Shown piece by piece: positions 21,739 through 36,017 of a DNA stretch of 64,000 bases (the stretch's first letter is position 1; each line of letters opens with the position of its first letter). A model generated the notes under the pieces. It saw only the letters and a list, made by a program, of their open reading frames with translations. It was not told the origin of the DNA and did no database searches. The DNA comes from Sipunculus nudus (taxonomy: Eukaryota > Annelida > Sipuncula > Golfingiida > Sipunculidae): positions 64,314,118 to 64,378,117 of the forward strand of contig CM049317.1 of the NCBI GenBank assembly GCA_026874595.1, read 5' to 3'. The translations under genes and the position numbers were made by a program.

Positions 21739-23620
21739 GCGAACCTGTGAGCTTATGCGATGGTGCGGCGTCGTGTGTCGTGCGTCGTCTGTACAATAAC
21801 CATATCTATCTCAAAAACAGCAGGAGCTAGCATCACTGAATTTTTAGCATATAATCAGTCATCTAAAAAACTATATTGGATTTTGTTTATTTTTTTTCTA
21901 ACTGCATTTTCTTAGATTTTATAGGGAAAAGGCTAAAAAAGATTTAAAAATCTTCTTCTCCGAAACTGTCCAGCCAAATTGTCCAATATTTCACAGAAAT
22001 GATTCCTGGAACAATCTCTCTCAAGTTTGTTTGAATGGTTTAAGTTCGGTGATTTTTGGCCAAGTTACAGGAAGTTGGACTTAGTCATCTGTCCAAAAAA
22101 GCATACTAAAATTACAATCTCAGAAATGGCTTGAGCTATCATCACCAAATTTTATGCCAATGTTGGTCACATGAGTCATATCTGAAATTGAGGTATTTGT
22201 GGCGCCACCTGCATCGGCCTTTTTTTTATGGGGGACATCAGTGCCCGTATCATACTGACAGCTACAAATAACTTCTTCTCTGAAACGATATGGCCAAAAT
22301 GTTTAATATCGCACGGAAATGAACCTAGGGTAGTGCTTTCTGAAATTTGTTCAAATGGTCTCAGTTCGGTGACTTCTGGCTAAGTTATGGGAAGCTGAAT
22401 TTAGTCATATGCCATAACAGCCCATTTTAGCTAAGTGGCTACAAAAATCTTCTTCTCAAAAACCACTGGGCCAAATTCTTAAATCTCACACATTAATTAT
22501 CCTTAGATGTTGATAATTCAAGTTTGTTTAAATGGTCTCAGTTCAGTGACTTTTGGCTGAGTTATGGGAAGCTGAATTCAGTCATATGCCATAACAGCCC
22601 ATGTTAGCTAAGTGGCTACAGAATCTTCTTCTCAAAAACCACTAGGCCAAATTCTTAAATCTCACACATTAATTATCCCTAGATGTTGATAATTCAAGTT
22701 TCTTCAAATGGTTTTGATTCAATGATTTTTGGCTGAGTTATGGGAAGCTGAACTTTGCCATTTTGCTGTATTTTCCCATATGAGTTATAAACCTTCAAAA
22801 CGTTTTTCAACTGATGATACTGAGGCCTATTTGTTTTATATTTTGCAAGAACAATTCCCTGAATAATTCTGATCATAATTGTCTTTTATGGTTCCAAAGA
22901 ATGAATTTTGGCTGAATTATAAAGATTGAATTGAGTCATTTTACCATATATGTTAGCTGTGTGAAGCAGATATATCTAGCCTAGCATCAGTTTATCAGCA
23001 TCCATTACATCATGCCTCTAGACATTTAGATTTCAGGTTATCTATGGAAAATATTGTCAAGAATGTTTTTTAAAAGCTTTGAAGAAATGTAGATTTATGA
23101 TATTACATATCGTCTGTACACTAACTCATAATTTCTCAGGAATAGCAGGAGCTACCATCCCCAAATTTTATGCAATTATCTGTCACATATCAAATGTTGA
23201 TGGATTCAGCTTATTTTTGCGATCTGCATTTACTTAGAATTTACAGGGAAAAAGCTGAAAAAAACTTTAAAAGTCTTCTTCTTATAAACGGTCCAGCCAA
23301 ATTGTTCAATATTTTAAAGAAATGATCCCAGAGGCTAGCCCTCTCAAGTTTGTTCAAATGGTTTGTGTTGGATAAATATTAACAGAGTTACATAACAGGC
23401 CAAGATTGTGCATGTTTCTTGAATAGGTTGAGAAACTGCCATCTGTTTCAGAGTTGGCAACAGATCAAGAGTTCATTCAGTGCAGCCAAATATAGGTCAA
23501 CAGTTCAATCAGTGCAGCCAAGCACAAGGCATGTGATCACCTCATGGGCAGCATGTGATCACCTCATGAGTATCATGTGATCACCTCATGGGTGTCATGC
23601 CCCTCAGGGCTGCATATGGA
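21739..23620. repeat. Left arm of the insertion, with internal duplications
   Basis: Begins with a GTCG/TGCG-rich head (21,760-21,790). Repeated units then share GGCCAAATT...AAAT and 'CTTCTTCTCAAAAACCACT' (22,449 and 22,625, about 176 bp apart). At 23,530-23,600 the word ATGTGATCACCTCATG is repeated three times. The head word CTGTGAGCTTATGC recurs at 23,627 just before the array. No coding region. Confidence 0.65.
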
Positions 23621-23695
23621 GCCAATCTGTGAGCTTATGCAATTGTGTGGCTATTATCTCAGATTTGGCAATAGGCAAAAGGTCAGCCTGGATTT

Positions 23696-26424
23696 ATTGC
23701 TTGCCGGAAATCTTCGATTTCGGCAAGCATGTTCGTCAGTTGCATATGTCTGTTTGTCTCTTTGTCTGTTTGTTGCTTGCCGGAAATCTTCGATTTCGGC
23801 AAGCATGTTCGTCAGTTGCGTATGTCTGTTTGTCTTTTTGTTTGTTTGTTTGTTTGTTGCTTGCCGGAAATCTTCGATTTCCGCAAGCATGTTCGTCAGT
23901 TGCGTATGTCTGTTTGTCTGTTTGTCTGTTTGTTGCTTGCCGGAAATCTTCGATTTCGGCAAGCATGTTCGTCAGTTGCGTATGTCTGTTTGTCTCTTTG
24001 TCTGTTTGTTTGTTTGTTTGTTTGTTTGTTTGTCACGACTCTCCAGGTCACACTTTTGCATCAATCAACTTGAAACTTACAGGCTTGATTGACAAATTGA
24101 TTTCTAGGTGCCCTATTGTTTTTGGTCAACATTGCTGCAAGGTCAAGGGTCAAGGTCACGACAGGTATGGTTAACGGTTTTTGCACTATAACTTCGCCAT
24201 AAATAGGTTTATCCACTTCTGCAATAGCTCATTTTTTTCGTCATCACCTGGCCTTTCTTTTGACATGTAGCTTACTTGAATTTGCTGTTACCATGGTTAC
24301 GCAATTTTGGGGAGAAATCATGGAATTTCGTGATATTTTTCAAATTTGCAGCAATCGTACTGATTCTGAGATATTTTATGTAACACAAGAATATCTCAAA
24401 ATTGTTTTTTCAGATTTTGGAAATGGCCGCCAGGGGGCGTTGCAGATGAAAAAACATGAAAATTTGTTTTGGTGCTATACCTCCAGAACTATTAAACATT
24501 GGGCCATTTCCATCACAGCACCTTCAAGTGGGGTCCATGGGCTTATTTTTGCGCATAGGTGCCAAACTGCGCTATTGCCAGATTTCTCTATTTTTGGGGT
24601 AAAACTTATTAATTTTGAAAATATGCAGTTTTCAGCTTCTAACTCTGTCAGTTTTTATGCTGGAGAGGTCAATTTTTTTGCATCTTGTAGCCCTTGGTGA
24701 GTTCTCGGTGATCCAATCAAAAATCTTGCAAAATCTCGCACCGTTTCTCGTCAAACGAGAGTCTTCGAGATTTCATTAAATATGACCTAAAGGTTGCATT
24801 TTTTTAACAATGGCTTTGAAATTGATATATTTTGTGTTATTTATAAATATCTCGAAATCAGTTTTTAATTTTTTGGAAATAGCCACCAGGGGGCGTGGTA
24901 CCTGAAACACTGTAAGATATCATTTTTCTGCAATATCTAAAATAATTTTAAACATGGCACAATTTTTATCGTTGTATCTTAAACTAGGAACATTGGCTTA
25001 TTCCTCCGCACATGTAGCTTTGTGCTGTCGTTACCATGGTTACCAAATTTGTGGGTTAAACTTGACGATCTGAAAATATGCAGTTTTTGGCTTCTATCTC
25101 GGTTAATATTTATGTTTCAAGGGTCTAGTTTTTTGCATAAGGCTGCTTCCCCTTGGTTCTAAGTCATTCAATTGCAAGTCTCGTCAAATTTCGCTCGGTT
25201 TATCGTCAAACGAGAAAAAACGAGATTTCACGGAAATGCTTATAACTCGGCGACTTTTACAGCTACACAGGTCTAGTTTTCGGCATTTCATAACATATGA
25301 CCAGCTTGACACGCCAGAAAAGAAATCAGTCCAAATCTCGCACCATATCTCGTCAAGCGAGAAAAAAAACGAGATATCATGGAAATGCTTATAACTAGGC
25401 GACTTTTACAGCTACTCAGGTCTAGTTTTTGGCATTTGGTAACATTTGGCCAACTTGACATAGTAAAACTGCGATACTTGGCGAAATTTCGCACTATATC
25501 TGGTCAAATGTGGAAAAACGAGAATTCACAGAAATCCATATAAGTCGGCGACTTTCACGGCTAGACAGGTCTAGTTTTTGGCATTCATTAACAATTGGAC
25601 GGCTTGACATGACAAACCTGCAAGACTGGCCAAATCTCGCACCATATCTCGTCAAACGATAAAAAAGGAGATTTCACAGAAATGCTAATAACTCGGCGAC
25701 TTTTACAGCTAGACAGATGTAGTTTTCGCCATTTCATAACATTTAGAGAGTTTGATATGACAAATCTACAAGACTGGCCAAATCCTGCACCATATCTCGT
25801 CAAACGAGAAAACACGAGAGTACACGGAAATGCTTATAACTCGGCGACTTTTACAGCTAGACGGATCTAGTTTTCGCATTTCGTAACGTTTGGCCGTCTT
25901 GACATAATAGAACTGCTCGTCTTGCCAAATCTCGTACTATATCTCGTCAAGCGAGAAAAAAAACATTATTTCACGTAAATGCTGATAACACGGCGACTTT
26001 TGCAGCTAGACAGGTCTAGTTTCCGGCATTTTGTAATATTTGACAAACCTGACATGACAAAACTGGAAATCTCGCCAAAGCTCGCACCATTTCCCGTCAA
26101 ACGAGAAAACACGAGATTTCATGCAAATGCTTATAACTCAGCAGCGTTTATAGCTAGACAGGTCTAATTTTCGGCATTTCATATCATTTGGCCAGCTTGA
26201 CATGACAAACCTGAAAACGTCTCACTGCTTCTTGTCAAACGAGATTAACGGGATTTCATGAAAAAATTTTGAACTTGGTCCCTTTTACACTAGAAAGATA
26301 TGCAGCTGTTAAAGGTCAGCATGCATAAATAAACATATTATCCGTTTCTGCTGCCCCCAAAATGTTGCTCATTCATATGACTGTTTCTACATGCACTCTC
26401 TGTCTATCTGTCTGTATCATTTCC
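23696..26424 (+). repeat. Higher-order unit 0 (long type, two CTCF-like motifs)
   Basis: Has four copies of the GCTTGCCGGAAATC hairpin module at its head and a 1-kb segment (24,300-25,260) shared almost base for base with unit 5. CTCF-like cores lie at 24427-24439 and 24883-24895. Confidence 0.9.
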
Positions 26425-29400
26425 ATTTCCGGCAAGCGCGTGACCTCTGGTCATCTTGTTGCTTGCCGGAAATCTTCAATTTCGGCAAGCATGTTCGTCA
26501 GTTGCGTATGTCTGTTTGTCTCTTTGTCTGTTTGTTTGTTTGTTTGTTTGTTTGTTTGTTTGTTTGTTTGTTTGTCACGACTCTCCAGGTCACACTTTTG
26601 CATCAATCAACTTGAAACTAACAGGCTTGATTGACAAAACGATTTCTAGGTGCCCTATTGTTTTTGGTCAACATTGCTCCAAGGTCAAGGGTCAAGGTCA
26701 CGACAGGTATGGTTAACGGTTTTTGCACTATAACTTCGCCATTAATAGGCGTATCCACTTCTGCAATAGCTCATTTTTTTCGTCATCACCTGGCCTTTCT
26801 TTTGACATGTAGCTTTCTTAAATTTGCCGTTACCATGGTTACATTTTTTTGGGCAAAAATCATGAAAATTGGAAATAACACGACCATTTTTTGTAACTTT
26901 GTCAGTTTTTAAGCTAGGCAGATCTATTTTTCGGCATTTTATTCCACATGACCAGCTTGATACGACAGAACTAAAAGTCACGCCAAATCTCGGGCCATAT
27001 CTCGTCAAACGAGAAAAAACGAGACTTCGCAGAAATGCTTATAACTCGGCGACTTTTACAGCTAGACAGGTCTGGTTTTCGGCATTTCGTTCCACCAACC
27101 AAGCTTGACACAGCAGAGCTGCAAGACAGGCCAAATCTCGCACCGTATCTCGTCAAACGAGAAAACACGGGATTTCACGGAAATGCTTATAACTGGGCCA
27201 GTTTTACAGCTAGACACGTCTGGTTTTCGGCATTTAGTTCCACTAGACCTGCTTGACACGACAGATATGCAAGTGCCGTTACCATGGTTACATTTTTTGG
27301 GCAAAAATCATGGAAATTGGAAATAACACGACCATATTTTGTAACTTTGTCAGTTTTTAAGCTAGGCAGATCTAGTTTTCGGCATTTTGTTCCACATGAC
27401 CAGCTTGACACGACAGAACTGAAAGTCACGCCAAATCTCGCGCCATATCTCGTCAAACGAGAAAAAACGAGACTTAGCGGAAATGCTCATAACTCGGCGT
27501 CTTTTACAGCTAGACAGGTCTGGTTTTCGGCATTTCGTTCCACCAAACAAGCTTGACACGACAGAGCTGCAAGACAGGCCAAATCTCGCACCGTATCTCG
27601 TCAAACGAGAAAACACGGGATTTCACGGAAATGCTTATAACTGGGCCAGGTTTACAGCTAGACACGTCTGGTTTTCGGCATTTAGTTCCACTAGACCAGC
27701 TTGACACGACAGATATGCAAGTCTGGCAATATCTCGCACCGTATCTCGTCAAACAAGAAAACACGAAATTTCACGGAAATGCTTATTACTCGGCCAGTTT
27801 TACAGCTAGACACGTCTGGTTTCCGGCATTTCCTTCCACATGACCAGCTTGACACGATAGATGTGCAAGTCAGGCCAAATCTCGCACCCTATCTCGTCAA
27901 ACGAGAAAACACGAGATTTCACGGAAATGCTTATAACTCGGCGAGTTTTACAGCTAGACAGGTCTAGTTTTCGGCATTTTCTTTCACATGACCTGCTGGA
28001 CATGACAGAACTGAAAGTCAGGCCGAATGTCGCACCGTATCTCGTCAAACAAGAAAACATGAGATTTCACGGCATTGGTTATAACTCGGCGAGTTTTACA
28101 GATAGACACGTCTGTTTTTCGGCATTTTGTTCCACTAGACCAGCTTGACACGACAGACATGCGTGTCAGGCAAAATCTCGCACCGTATCCCGTCAAACGA
28201 GAAAAAACGAGATTTCACGGAACTGCAGCTAGACAGGTCTAGTTTTCGGCATTTAGTTCCACATGACACGCTTGACATGACAGAACTCCAAGTCAGGCAC
28301 AATCTCGCACCGTATCTTGTCAAACGAGAAAAAACAAGGTTTCACGGAAATTCTTATAACTCGGCGACTTTTACAGCTACACAGGTCTAGTTTTCGGCAT
28401 TTCATAACATATGACCAGCTTGACACGCCAGAATAGAGATCAGGCCAAATCTCGCACCATATCTGGTCAAACGAGAAAAAACGAGACTTAGCGGAAATGC
28501 TCATAACTCGGCGTCTTTTACAGCTACTCAGGTCTAGTTTTTGGCATTTGGTAACAATTGGCCAATTTGACATAGTAAAACTGCGATACTTGGCGAAATC
28601 TCGCACTATATCTGGTCAAATGTGGAAAAACGAGATTTCACATAAATGAATATAAGTCGGCGACTTTCACGGCTAGACAGGTCTAGTTTTTGGCATTCAT
28701 TAACATTTGGACGGCTTGACATGACAAACCTGCAAGACTGGCCAAATCTCGCACCATATCTCGTCAAAAGATAAAAAAGGAGATTTCACAGAAATGCTAA
28801 TAACTCGGCGACTTTTACAGCTAGACAGATGTAGTTTTTGCCATTTCATAACATTTAGAGAGTTTGACATGACAAACCTGCAAGACTGGCCAAATCCTGC
28901 ACCATATCTCGTCAAACGAGAAAACACGAGAGTACACGGAAATGCTTATAACTCGGCGACTTTTACAGCTAGACGGATCTAGTTTTCGCCATTTCGTAAC
29001 GTTTGACCGTCTTGACATAATAAAACTGCTCGTCTTGCCAAATCTCGGACTATATCTCGTCAAGCGAGAAAAAAACATGATTTCACGTAAATGCTGATAA
29101 CACGGCGACTTTTGCAGCTAGACAGGTCTAGTTTCCGTCATTTTGTAATATTTGACAAACCTGACATGACAAAACTGGAAATCTCGCCAAAGCTCGCACT
29201 ATTTCCCGTCAAACGAGAAAACACGAGATTTCATGCAAATGCTTATAACTCAGCGGCTTTTATAGCTAGACAGGTCTGGTTTTCGGCATTTCATATCATT
29301 TGGCCAGCTTGACATGACAAACCTGAAAACGTCTCACTGCTTCTTGTCAAACGAGATTAACGGGATTTCATGAAAAAATTTTGAACTTGGTCCCTTTTAC

Positions 29401-29536
29401 ACTAGAAAGATATGCAGCTGTTAAAGGTCAGCATGCATAAATAAACATATTATCCATTTCTGCTGCCCCCACAATGTTGCACATTCATATGACTGTTTCT
29501 ACATGCACTCTCTGTCTATCTGTCTGTATCATTTCC
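26425..29536 (+). repeat. Higher-order unit 1 (longest, 3.1 kb)
   Basis: One hairpin module and two 448-bp blocks (TTACCATGGTTAC at 26,829 and 27,278). Its last ~1.1 kb of monomers matches the tail of unit 0, so it looks like a chimera of short-type head and long-type tail. Confidence 0.9.
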
Positions 29537-31739
29537 ATTTCCGGCAAGCGCGTGACCTCTGGTCATCTTGTTGCTTGCCGGAAATCTTCGATTTCGGCAA
29601 GCATGTGCGTCAGTTGCGTATGTCTGTTTGTCTCTTTGTCTGTTTGTTTGTTTGTTTGTTTGTTTGTCACGACTCTCCAGGTCACACTTTTGCATCAATC
29701 AACTTGAAACTTACAGGCTTGATTGACAAACCGATTTCTAGGTGCCCTATTGTTTTTGGTCAACATTGCTCCAAGGTCAAGGGTCAAGGTCACGACAGGT
29801 ATGGTTAACGGTTTTTGCACTATAACTTCGCCATAAATAGGCTTATCCACTTCTGCAATAGCTCATTTTTTTCGTCATCACCTGGCCTTTCTTTTGACAT
29901 GTAGCTTACTTAAATTTGCCGTTACCATGGTTACATTTTTTGGGCAAAAATCACGGAAATTGGAAATAACACGACCATTTTTTTGTAACTTTGTCAGTTT
30001 TTAAGCTAGGCAGATCTAGTTTTCGGCATTTTATTCCACATGACCAGCTTGACATGACAGAACTGAAAGTCACGCCAAATCTCGCGCCATATCTCGTCAA
30101 ACGAGAAAAAACGAGACTTCGCAGAAATGCTTATAACTCGGCGACTTTTACAGCTAGACAGGTCTGGTTTTCGGCATTTCGTTCCACCAAACAAGCTTGA
30201 CACGACAGAGCTGCAAGACAGGCCAAATCTCGCACCGTATCTCGTCAAACGAGAAAACACGGGATTTCACGGAAATGCTTATAACTGGGCCAGTTTTACA
30301 GCTAGGCACGTCTGGTTTTCGGCATTTAGTTCCACTAGACCAGCTTGACACGACAGATATGCAAGTGCCGTTACCATGGTTACATTTTTTGGGCAAAAAT
30401 CATGGAAATTGGAAATAACACGACCATTTTTTGTAACTTTGTCAGTTTTTAAGCTAGGCAGATCTAGTTTTCGGCATCTTGTTCCACATGACCAGCTTGA
30501 CACGACAGAACTGAAAGTCACGCCAAATCTCGCGCCATATCTCGGCAAACGAGAAAAAACGAGACTTCGCGGAAATGCTTATAACTCGGCGACTTTTACA
30601 GCTAGACAGGTCTGGTTTTCGGCATTTCGTTCCACCAAACAAGCTTGACACGACAGAGCTGCAAGACAGGCCAAATCTCGCACCGTATCGCGTCAAACGA
30701 GAAAACACGGGATTTCACGGATATGCTTATAACTGGGCCAGTTTTACAGCTAGACACGTCTGGTTTTCGGCATTTAGTTCCACTAGACCAGCTTGACACG
30801 ACAGATATGCAAGTCTGGCAAAATCTCGCACCGTATCTCGTCAAACGAGAAAACACGAAATTTCACGGAAATGCTTATAACTCGGCCAGTTTTACAGCTA
30901 GACAGGTCTGCTTTCCGGCATTTCCTTCCACATGACCAGCTTGACACGATAGATGTGCAAGTCAGGCCAAATCTCGCACCCTATCTCGTCAAACGAGAAA
31001 ACACGAGATTTCACGGAAATGCTTATAACTCGGCGAGTTTTACAGCTAGACAGGTCTAGTTTTCGGCATTTTGTTTCACATGACCCGCTGGACATGACAG
31101 AACTGAAAGTCAGGCCGAATGTCGCACCGTATCTCGTCAAACGAGAAAACATGAGATTTCACGGCATTGGTTATAACTCAGCGAGTTTTACAGATATACA
31201 CGTCTGGTTTTCGGCATTTTGTTCCACTAGACCAGCTTGACACGACAGACATGCATGTCAGGCAAAACCTTGCACCGTATCCCGTCAAACGAGAAAACAC
31301 GAGATTTCATGGAACTGCAGCTAGACAGGTCTAGTTTCTGCCATTTTGTAATATTTGACAAACCTGACATGACAAAACTGGAAATCTTGCCAAAGCTCGC
31401 ACCATTTCCCGTCAAACGAGAAAACACGAGATTTCATGCAAATGCTTATAACTCAGCGGCTTTTATAGCTAGACAGGTCTAGTTTTCGGCATTTCATATC
31501 ATTTGGCCAGCTTGGCATGACAAACCTGAAAACGTCTCACTGCTTCTTGTCAAACGAGATAAACGGGATTTCATGAAAAAATTTTGAACTTGGTCCCTTT
31601 TACACTAGAAAGATATGCAGCTGTTAAAGGTCAGCATGCATAAATAAACATATTATCCGTTTCTGCTGCCCCCACAATGTTGCTCATTCACATGACTGTT
31701 TCTACATGCACTCTCTGTCTATCTGTCTCTATCATTTCC
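29537..31739 (+). repeat. Higher-order unit 2
   Basis: 2,203 bp; one hairpin module; two 448-bp blocks (29,921 and 30,370); about ten monomers. Confidence 0.9.
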
Positions 31740-33899
31740 ATTTCCGGCAAGCGCGTGACCTCTGGTCATCTTGTTTGTTTGTTTGTTTGTTTGTTTGTCA
31801 CGACTCTCCAGGTCACACTTTTGCATCAATCAACTTGAAACTTACAGGCTTGATTGACAAACCGATGTCTAGGTGCCCTATTGTTTTTGGTCAACATTGC
31901 TCCAAGGTCAAGGGTCAAGGTCACGACAGGTATGGTTAACGGTTTTTGCACTATAACTTCGCCATAAATAGGCTTATCCACTTCTGCAATAGCTCATTTT
32001 TTTCGTCATCACCTGGCCTTTCTTTTCATTTGTAGCTTACTCAAATTTGCCGTTACCATGGTTACATTTGTTGGGCAAAAATCATGGAAATTGGAAATAA
32101 CACGACCATTTTTTGTAACTTTGTCAATTTTTAAGCTACAGACGTCTGGTTTTGGTCATTATGTACCTTATAGGCAGCTTGACATGATAAAACTGAAAGT
32201 CTCGCCAAATCTCGCACCATTTCTCGCCAAACGAGAGTTTCCGAGATTTCATTAAATATGACCTACAGGTCGCATTTTTTTAACAGTAGCTTTGAAATTG
32301 ATATATTTTCTGTCATTTATAAATATCTCGAAATCAATTTTTCATTTTTTGGAAATAGCCACCAGGGGGCGTGGTACATGAAACACTGTAACATATCATT
32401 TTTCTGCAATATCTCAAAAAATATTAAACGTGACACCATTTTTTTGGTCGTATCTGAAACTAGGAACATTGGCTTATTCCTCCGCACATGTAGCTTTGTA
32501 CTGCCGTTACCTGGTTACCAAATTTGTGGGTTAAACTTGACGATCTGAAAATATGCATTTTTTGGCTTCTATCTCGGTTAATATTTATGTTTCAAGGGTC
32601 TAGTTTTTTGCATAAGGCTGCTTCCCCTTGGTTCTTAGTCATTCAATTGAAAGTCTCGTCAAATTTCGCTCGGTTTACCGTCAAACGAGAAAAAACGAGA
32701 TTTCACAGAAATGCTTATAACTCGGCGACTTTTACAGCTACACAGGTCTAGTTTTCGGCATTTCATAACATATAACCAGCTTGACACGCTAGAAAAGAAA
32801 TCAGGCCAAATCTCGCACCATATCTCTTCAAGCGAGAAAAAAACGAGATATCATGGAAATGCTTATAACTAGGCGACTTTTACAGCTACTCAGGTCTAGT
32901 TTTTGGCATTTGGTAACATTTGGCCAACTTGACATAGTAAAACTGCGATACTTGGCGAAATCTCGCACTATATCTGGTCAAATGTGGAAAAACGAGATTT
33001 CACAGAAATGCATATAAGTCGGCGACTTTCACGGCTAGACAGGTCTAGTTTTTGGCATTCATTAACATTTGGACGGCTTGACATGACAAACCTGCAAGAC
33101 TGGCCAAATCTCGCACCATATCTCGTCAAACGATAAAAAAGGAGATTTCACAGAAATGCTAATAACTCGGCGACTTTTACAGCTAGACAGATGTAGTTTT
33201 CGCCATTTCATAACATTTAGAGAGTTTGATATGACAAATCTACAAGACTGGCCAAATCCTGCACCATATCTCGTCAAACGAGAAAACACGAGAGTACACG
33301 GAAATGCTTATAACTTGGCGACTTTTACAGCTAGACGGATCTAGTTTTCGCCATTTCGTAACGTTTGGCCGTCTTGACATAATAAAACTGCTCGTCTTGC
33401 CAAATCTCGTACTATATCTCGTCAAGCGAGAAAAAAACAATGATTTCACGTAAATGCTGATAACACGGCGACTTTTCCAGCTAGACAGGTCTAGTTTCCG
33501 GCATTTTGTAATATTTGACAAACCTGACATGACAAAACTGGAAATCTCGCCAAAGCTCGCACCATTTCCCGTCAAACGAGAAAACACGAGATTTCATGCA
33601 AATGCTTATAACTCAGCGGCTTTTATAGCTAGACAGGTCTAGTTTTTGGCATTTCATATCATTTGGCCAGCTTGACATGACAAACCTGAAAACGTCTCAC
33701 TGCTTCTTGTCAAACGAGATTAACGGGATTTCATGAAAAAATTTTGAACTTGGTCCCTTTTATACTAGAAAGATATGCAGCTGTTAAAGGTCAGCATGCA
33801 TAAATAAACATATTATCCCTTTCTGCTGCCCCCACAATGTTGCTCATTCATATGACTGTTTCTACATGCACTCTCTGTCTATCTGCCTCTATCATTTCC
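31740..33899 (+). repeat. Higher-order unit 3 (one CTCF-like motif)
   Basis: 2,160 bp; no complete hairpin module. It carries part of the long-type middle segment, with a CTCF-like core at 32359-32371. Confidence 0.9.
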
Positions 33900-36017
33900 A
33901 TTTCCGGCAAGCGCGTGACCTCTGGTCATCTTGTTTGTTTGTTTGTCACGACTCTCCAGGTCACATTTTTGCATCAATCAACTTGAAACTTACAGGCTTG
34001 ATTGACAAACCGATTTCTAGGTGCCCTATTGTTTTTGGTCAACATTGCTCCAAGGTCAAGGGTCAAGGTCACGACAAGTATGGTTAACGGTTTTTGCACT
34101 ATAACTTCGCCATAAATAGGCGTATCCACTTCTGCAATAGCTCAATTTTTTCGTCATCACCTGGCCTTTCTTTTGACATGTAGCTTACTTAAATTGGCCG
34201 TTACCATGGTTACATTTTTTGGGCAAAAATCATGGAAATTTGAAATAACACGACCATTTTTTGTAACTTTGTCAGTTTTTAAGCTAGGCAGATCTAGTTT
34301 TCGGCATTTTGTTCCACATGACCAGCTTGACACGACAGAACTGAAAGTCACGCCAAATCTCGCGCCATATCTCGTCAAACGAGAAAAAACGAGACTTCGC
34401 GGAAATGCTCATAACTCGGCGACTTTTACAGCTGGACAGGTCTGGTTTTCGGCATTTCGTTCCACCATCAAGCTTGACACGACAGAGCTGCAAGACAGGC
34501 CAAATCTCGCACCGTATCTCGTCAAACGAGAAAACACGGGATTTAACGGAAATGCTTATAACTGGGCCAGTTTTACAGCTAGACACGTCTGGTTTTCGGC
34601 ATTTAGTTCCACTAGACCAGCTTGACACGACAGATATGCAAGTGCCGTTACCATGGTTACATTTTTTGGGCAAAAATCATGGAAATTTGAAATAACACGA
34701 CCATTTTTTGTAACTTTGTCAGTTTTTAAGCTAGGCAGATCTAGTTTTTCGGCATTTTGTTCCACATGACCAGCTTGACACGACAGAACTGAAAGTCACG
34801 CCAAATCTCACGCCATATCTTGTCAAACGAGAAAAAACGAGACTTCGCGGAAATGCTTATAACTCGGCGACTTTTACAGCTAGACAGGTCTGGTTATCGG
34901 CATTTCGTTCCACCAAACAAGCTTGACACGACAGAGCTGCAAGACAGGCCAAATCTCGCACCGTATCTCGTCAAACGAGAAAACACGGGATTTCACGGAA
35001 ATGCTTATAACTGGGCCAGTTTTACAGCTAGACACGTCTGGTTTTCGGCATTTAGTTCCACTAGACCAGCTTGACACGACAGATATGCAAGTCTGGCAAA
35101 ATCTCGCGCCATATCTCGTCAAACGAGAAAACACGACATTTCACGGAAATGCTTATAACTCGGCCAGTTTTACAGCTAGACACGTCTGGTTTCCAGCATT
35201 TCCTTCCACATGACCAGCTTGACACAATAGATGTACAAGTCAGGCCAAATCTCGCACCATATCTCGTCAAACGAGAAAACACGAGATTTCACGGAAATGC
35301 TTATAACTCGGCGAGTTTTAAGGCTGGACAGGTCTAGTTTTCGGCATTTTGTTTCACATGACCTGCTGGACATGACAGAACTGAAAGTCAGGCCGAATGT
35401 CGCACCGTATCTCGTCAAACGAGAAAACATGAGATTTCACGGCATTGGTTATAACTCGGCGAGTGTTATAGATAGACACGTCTGGTTTTCGGCATTTTGT
35501 TCCACTAGACCAGCTTGACACGACAGACATGCATGTCAGGCAAAATCTCGCACCATAACCCGTCAAACGAGAAAACACGAGATTTCACGGAACTGCAGCT
35601 AGACAGGTCTAGTTTTCGGCATTTAGTTTCACATGAACCGCTTGACATGACAGAACTCCAAGTCAGGCACAAGCTCGCACCATTTCCCGTCAAACGAGAA
35701 AACACGAGATTTCATGCAAATGCTTATAACTCAGCGGCTTTTATAGCTAGACAGGTCTAGTTTTCGGCATTTCATATCATTTGGCCAGCTTGACATGACA
35801 AACCTGAAAACGTCTCACTGCTTCTTGTCAAACGAGATTAACGGGATTTCATGAAAAAATTTTGAACTTGGTCCCTTTTACACTAGAAAGAGATGCAGCT
35901 GTTAAAGGTCAGCATGGATAAATAAACATATTATCCGTTTCTGCTGCCCCCACAATGTTGCTCATTCATATGACTGTTTCTACATGCACTCTCTGTCTAT
36001 CTGTCTCTATCATTTCC
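33900..36017 (+). repeat. Higher-order unit 4
   Basis: 2,118 bp; no complete hairpin module; shortest TTTG run; two 448-bp blocks (34,200 and 34,647). Confidence 0.9.

Noticed and set aside
23577-24174. Long Cys/Leu/Phe-rich open frames (up to 181 codons) over the TGTC/TTTG tracts
   Set aside because: They are translations of the microsatellite and hairpin modules, occur in several frames at once, and repeat in every unit; no start context or homology.
24260-24700. 146-codon open frame, repeated at 36,443-36,883
   Set aside because: It lies within the long-type repeat segment. The two copies are nearly identical because of recent duplication, and no domain is recognisable.
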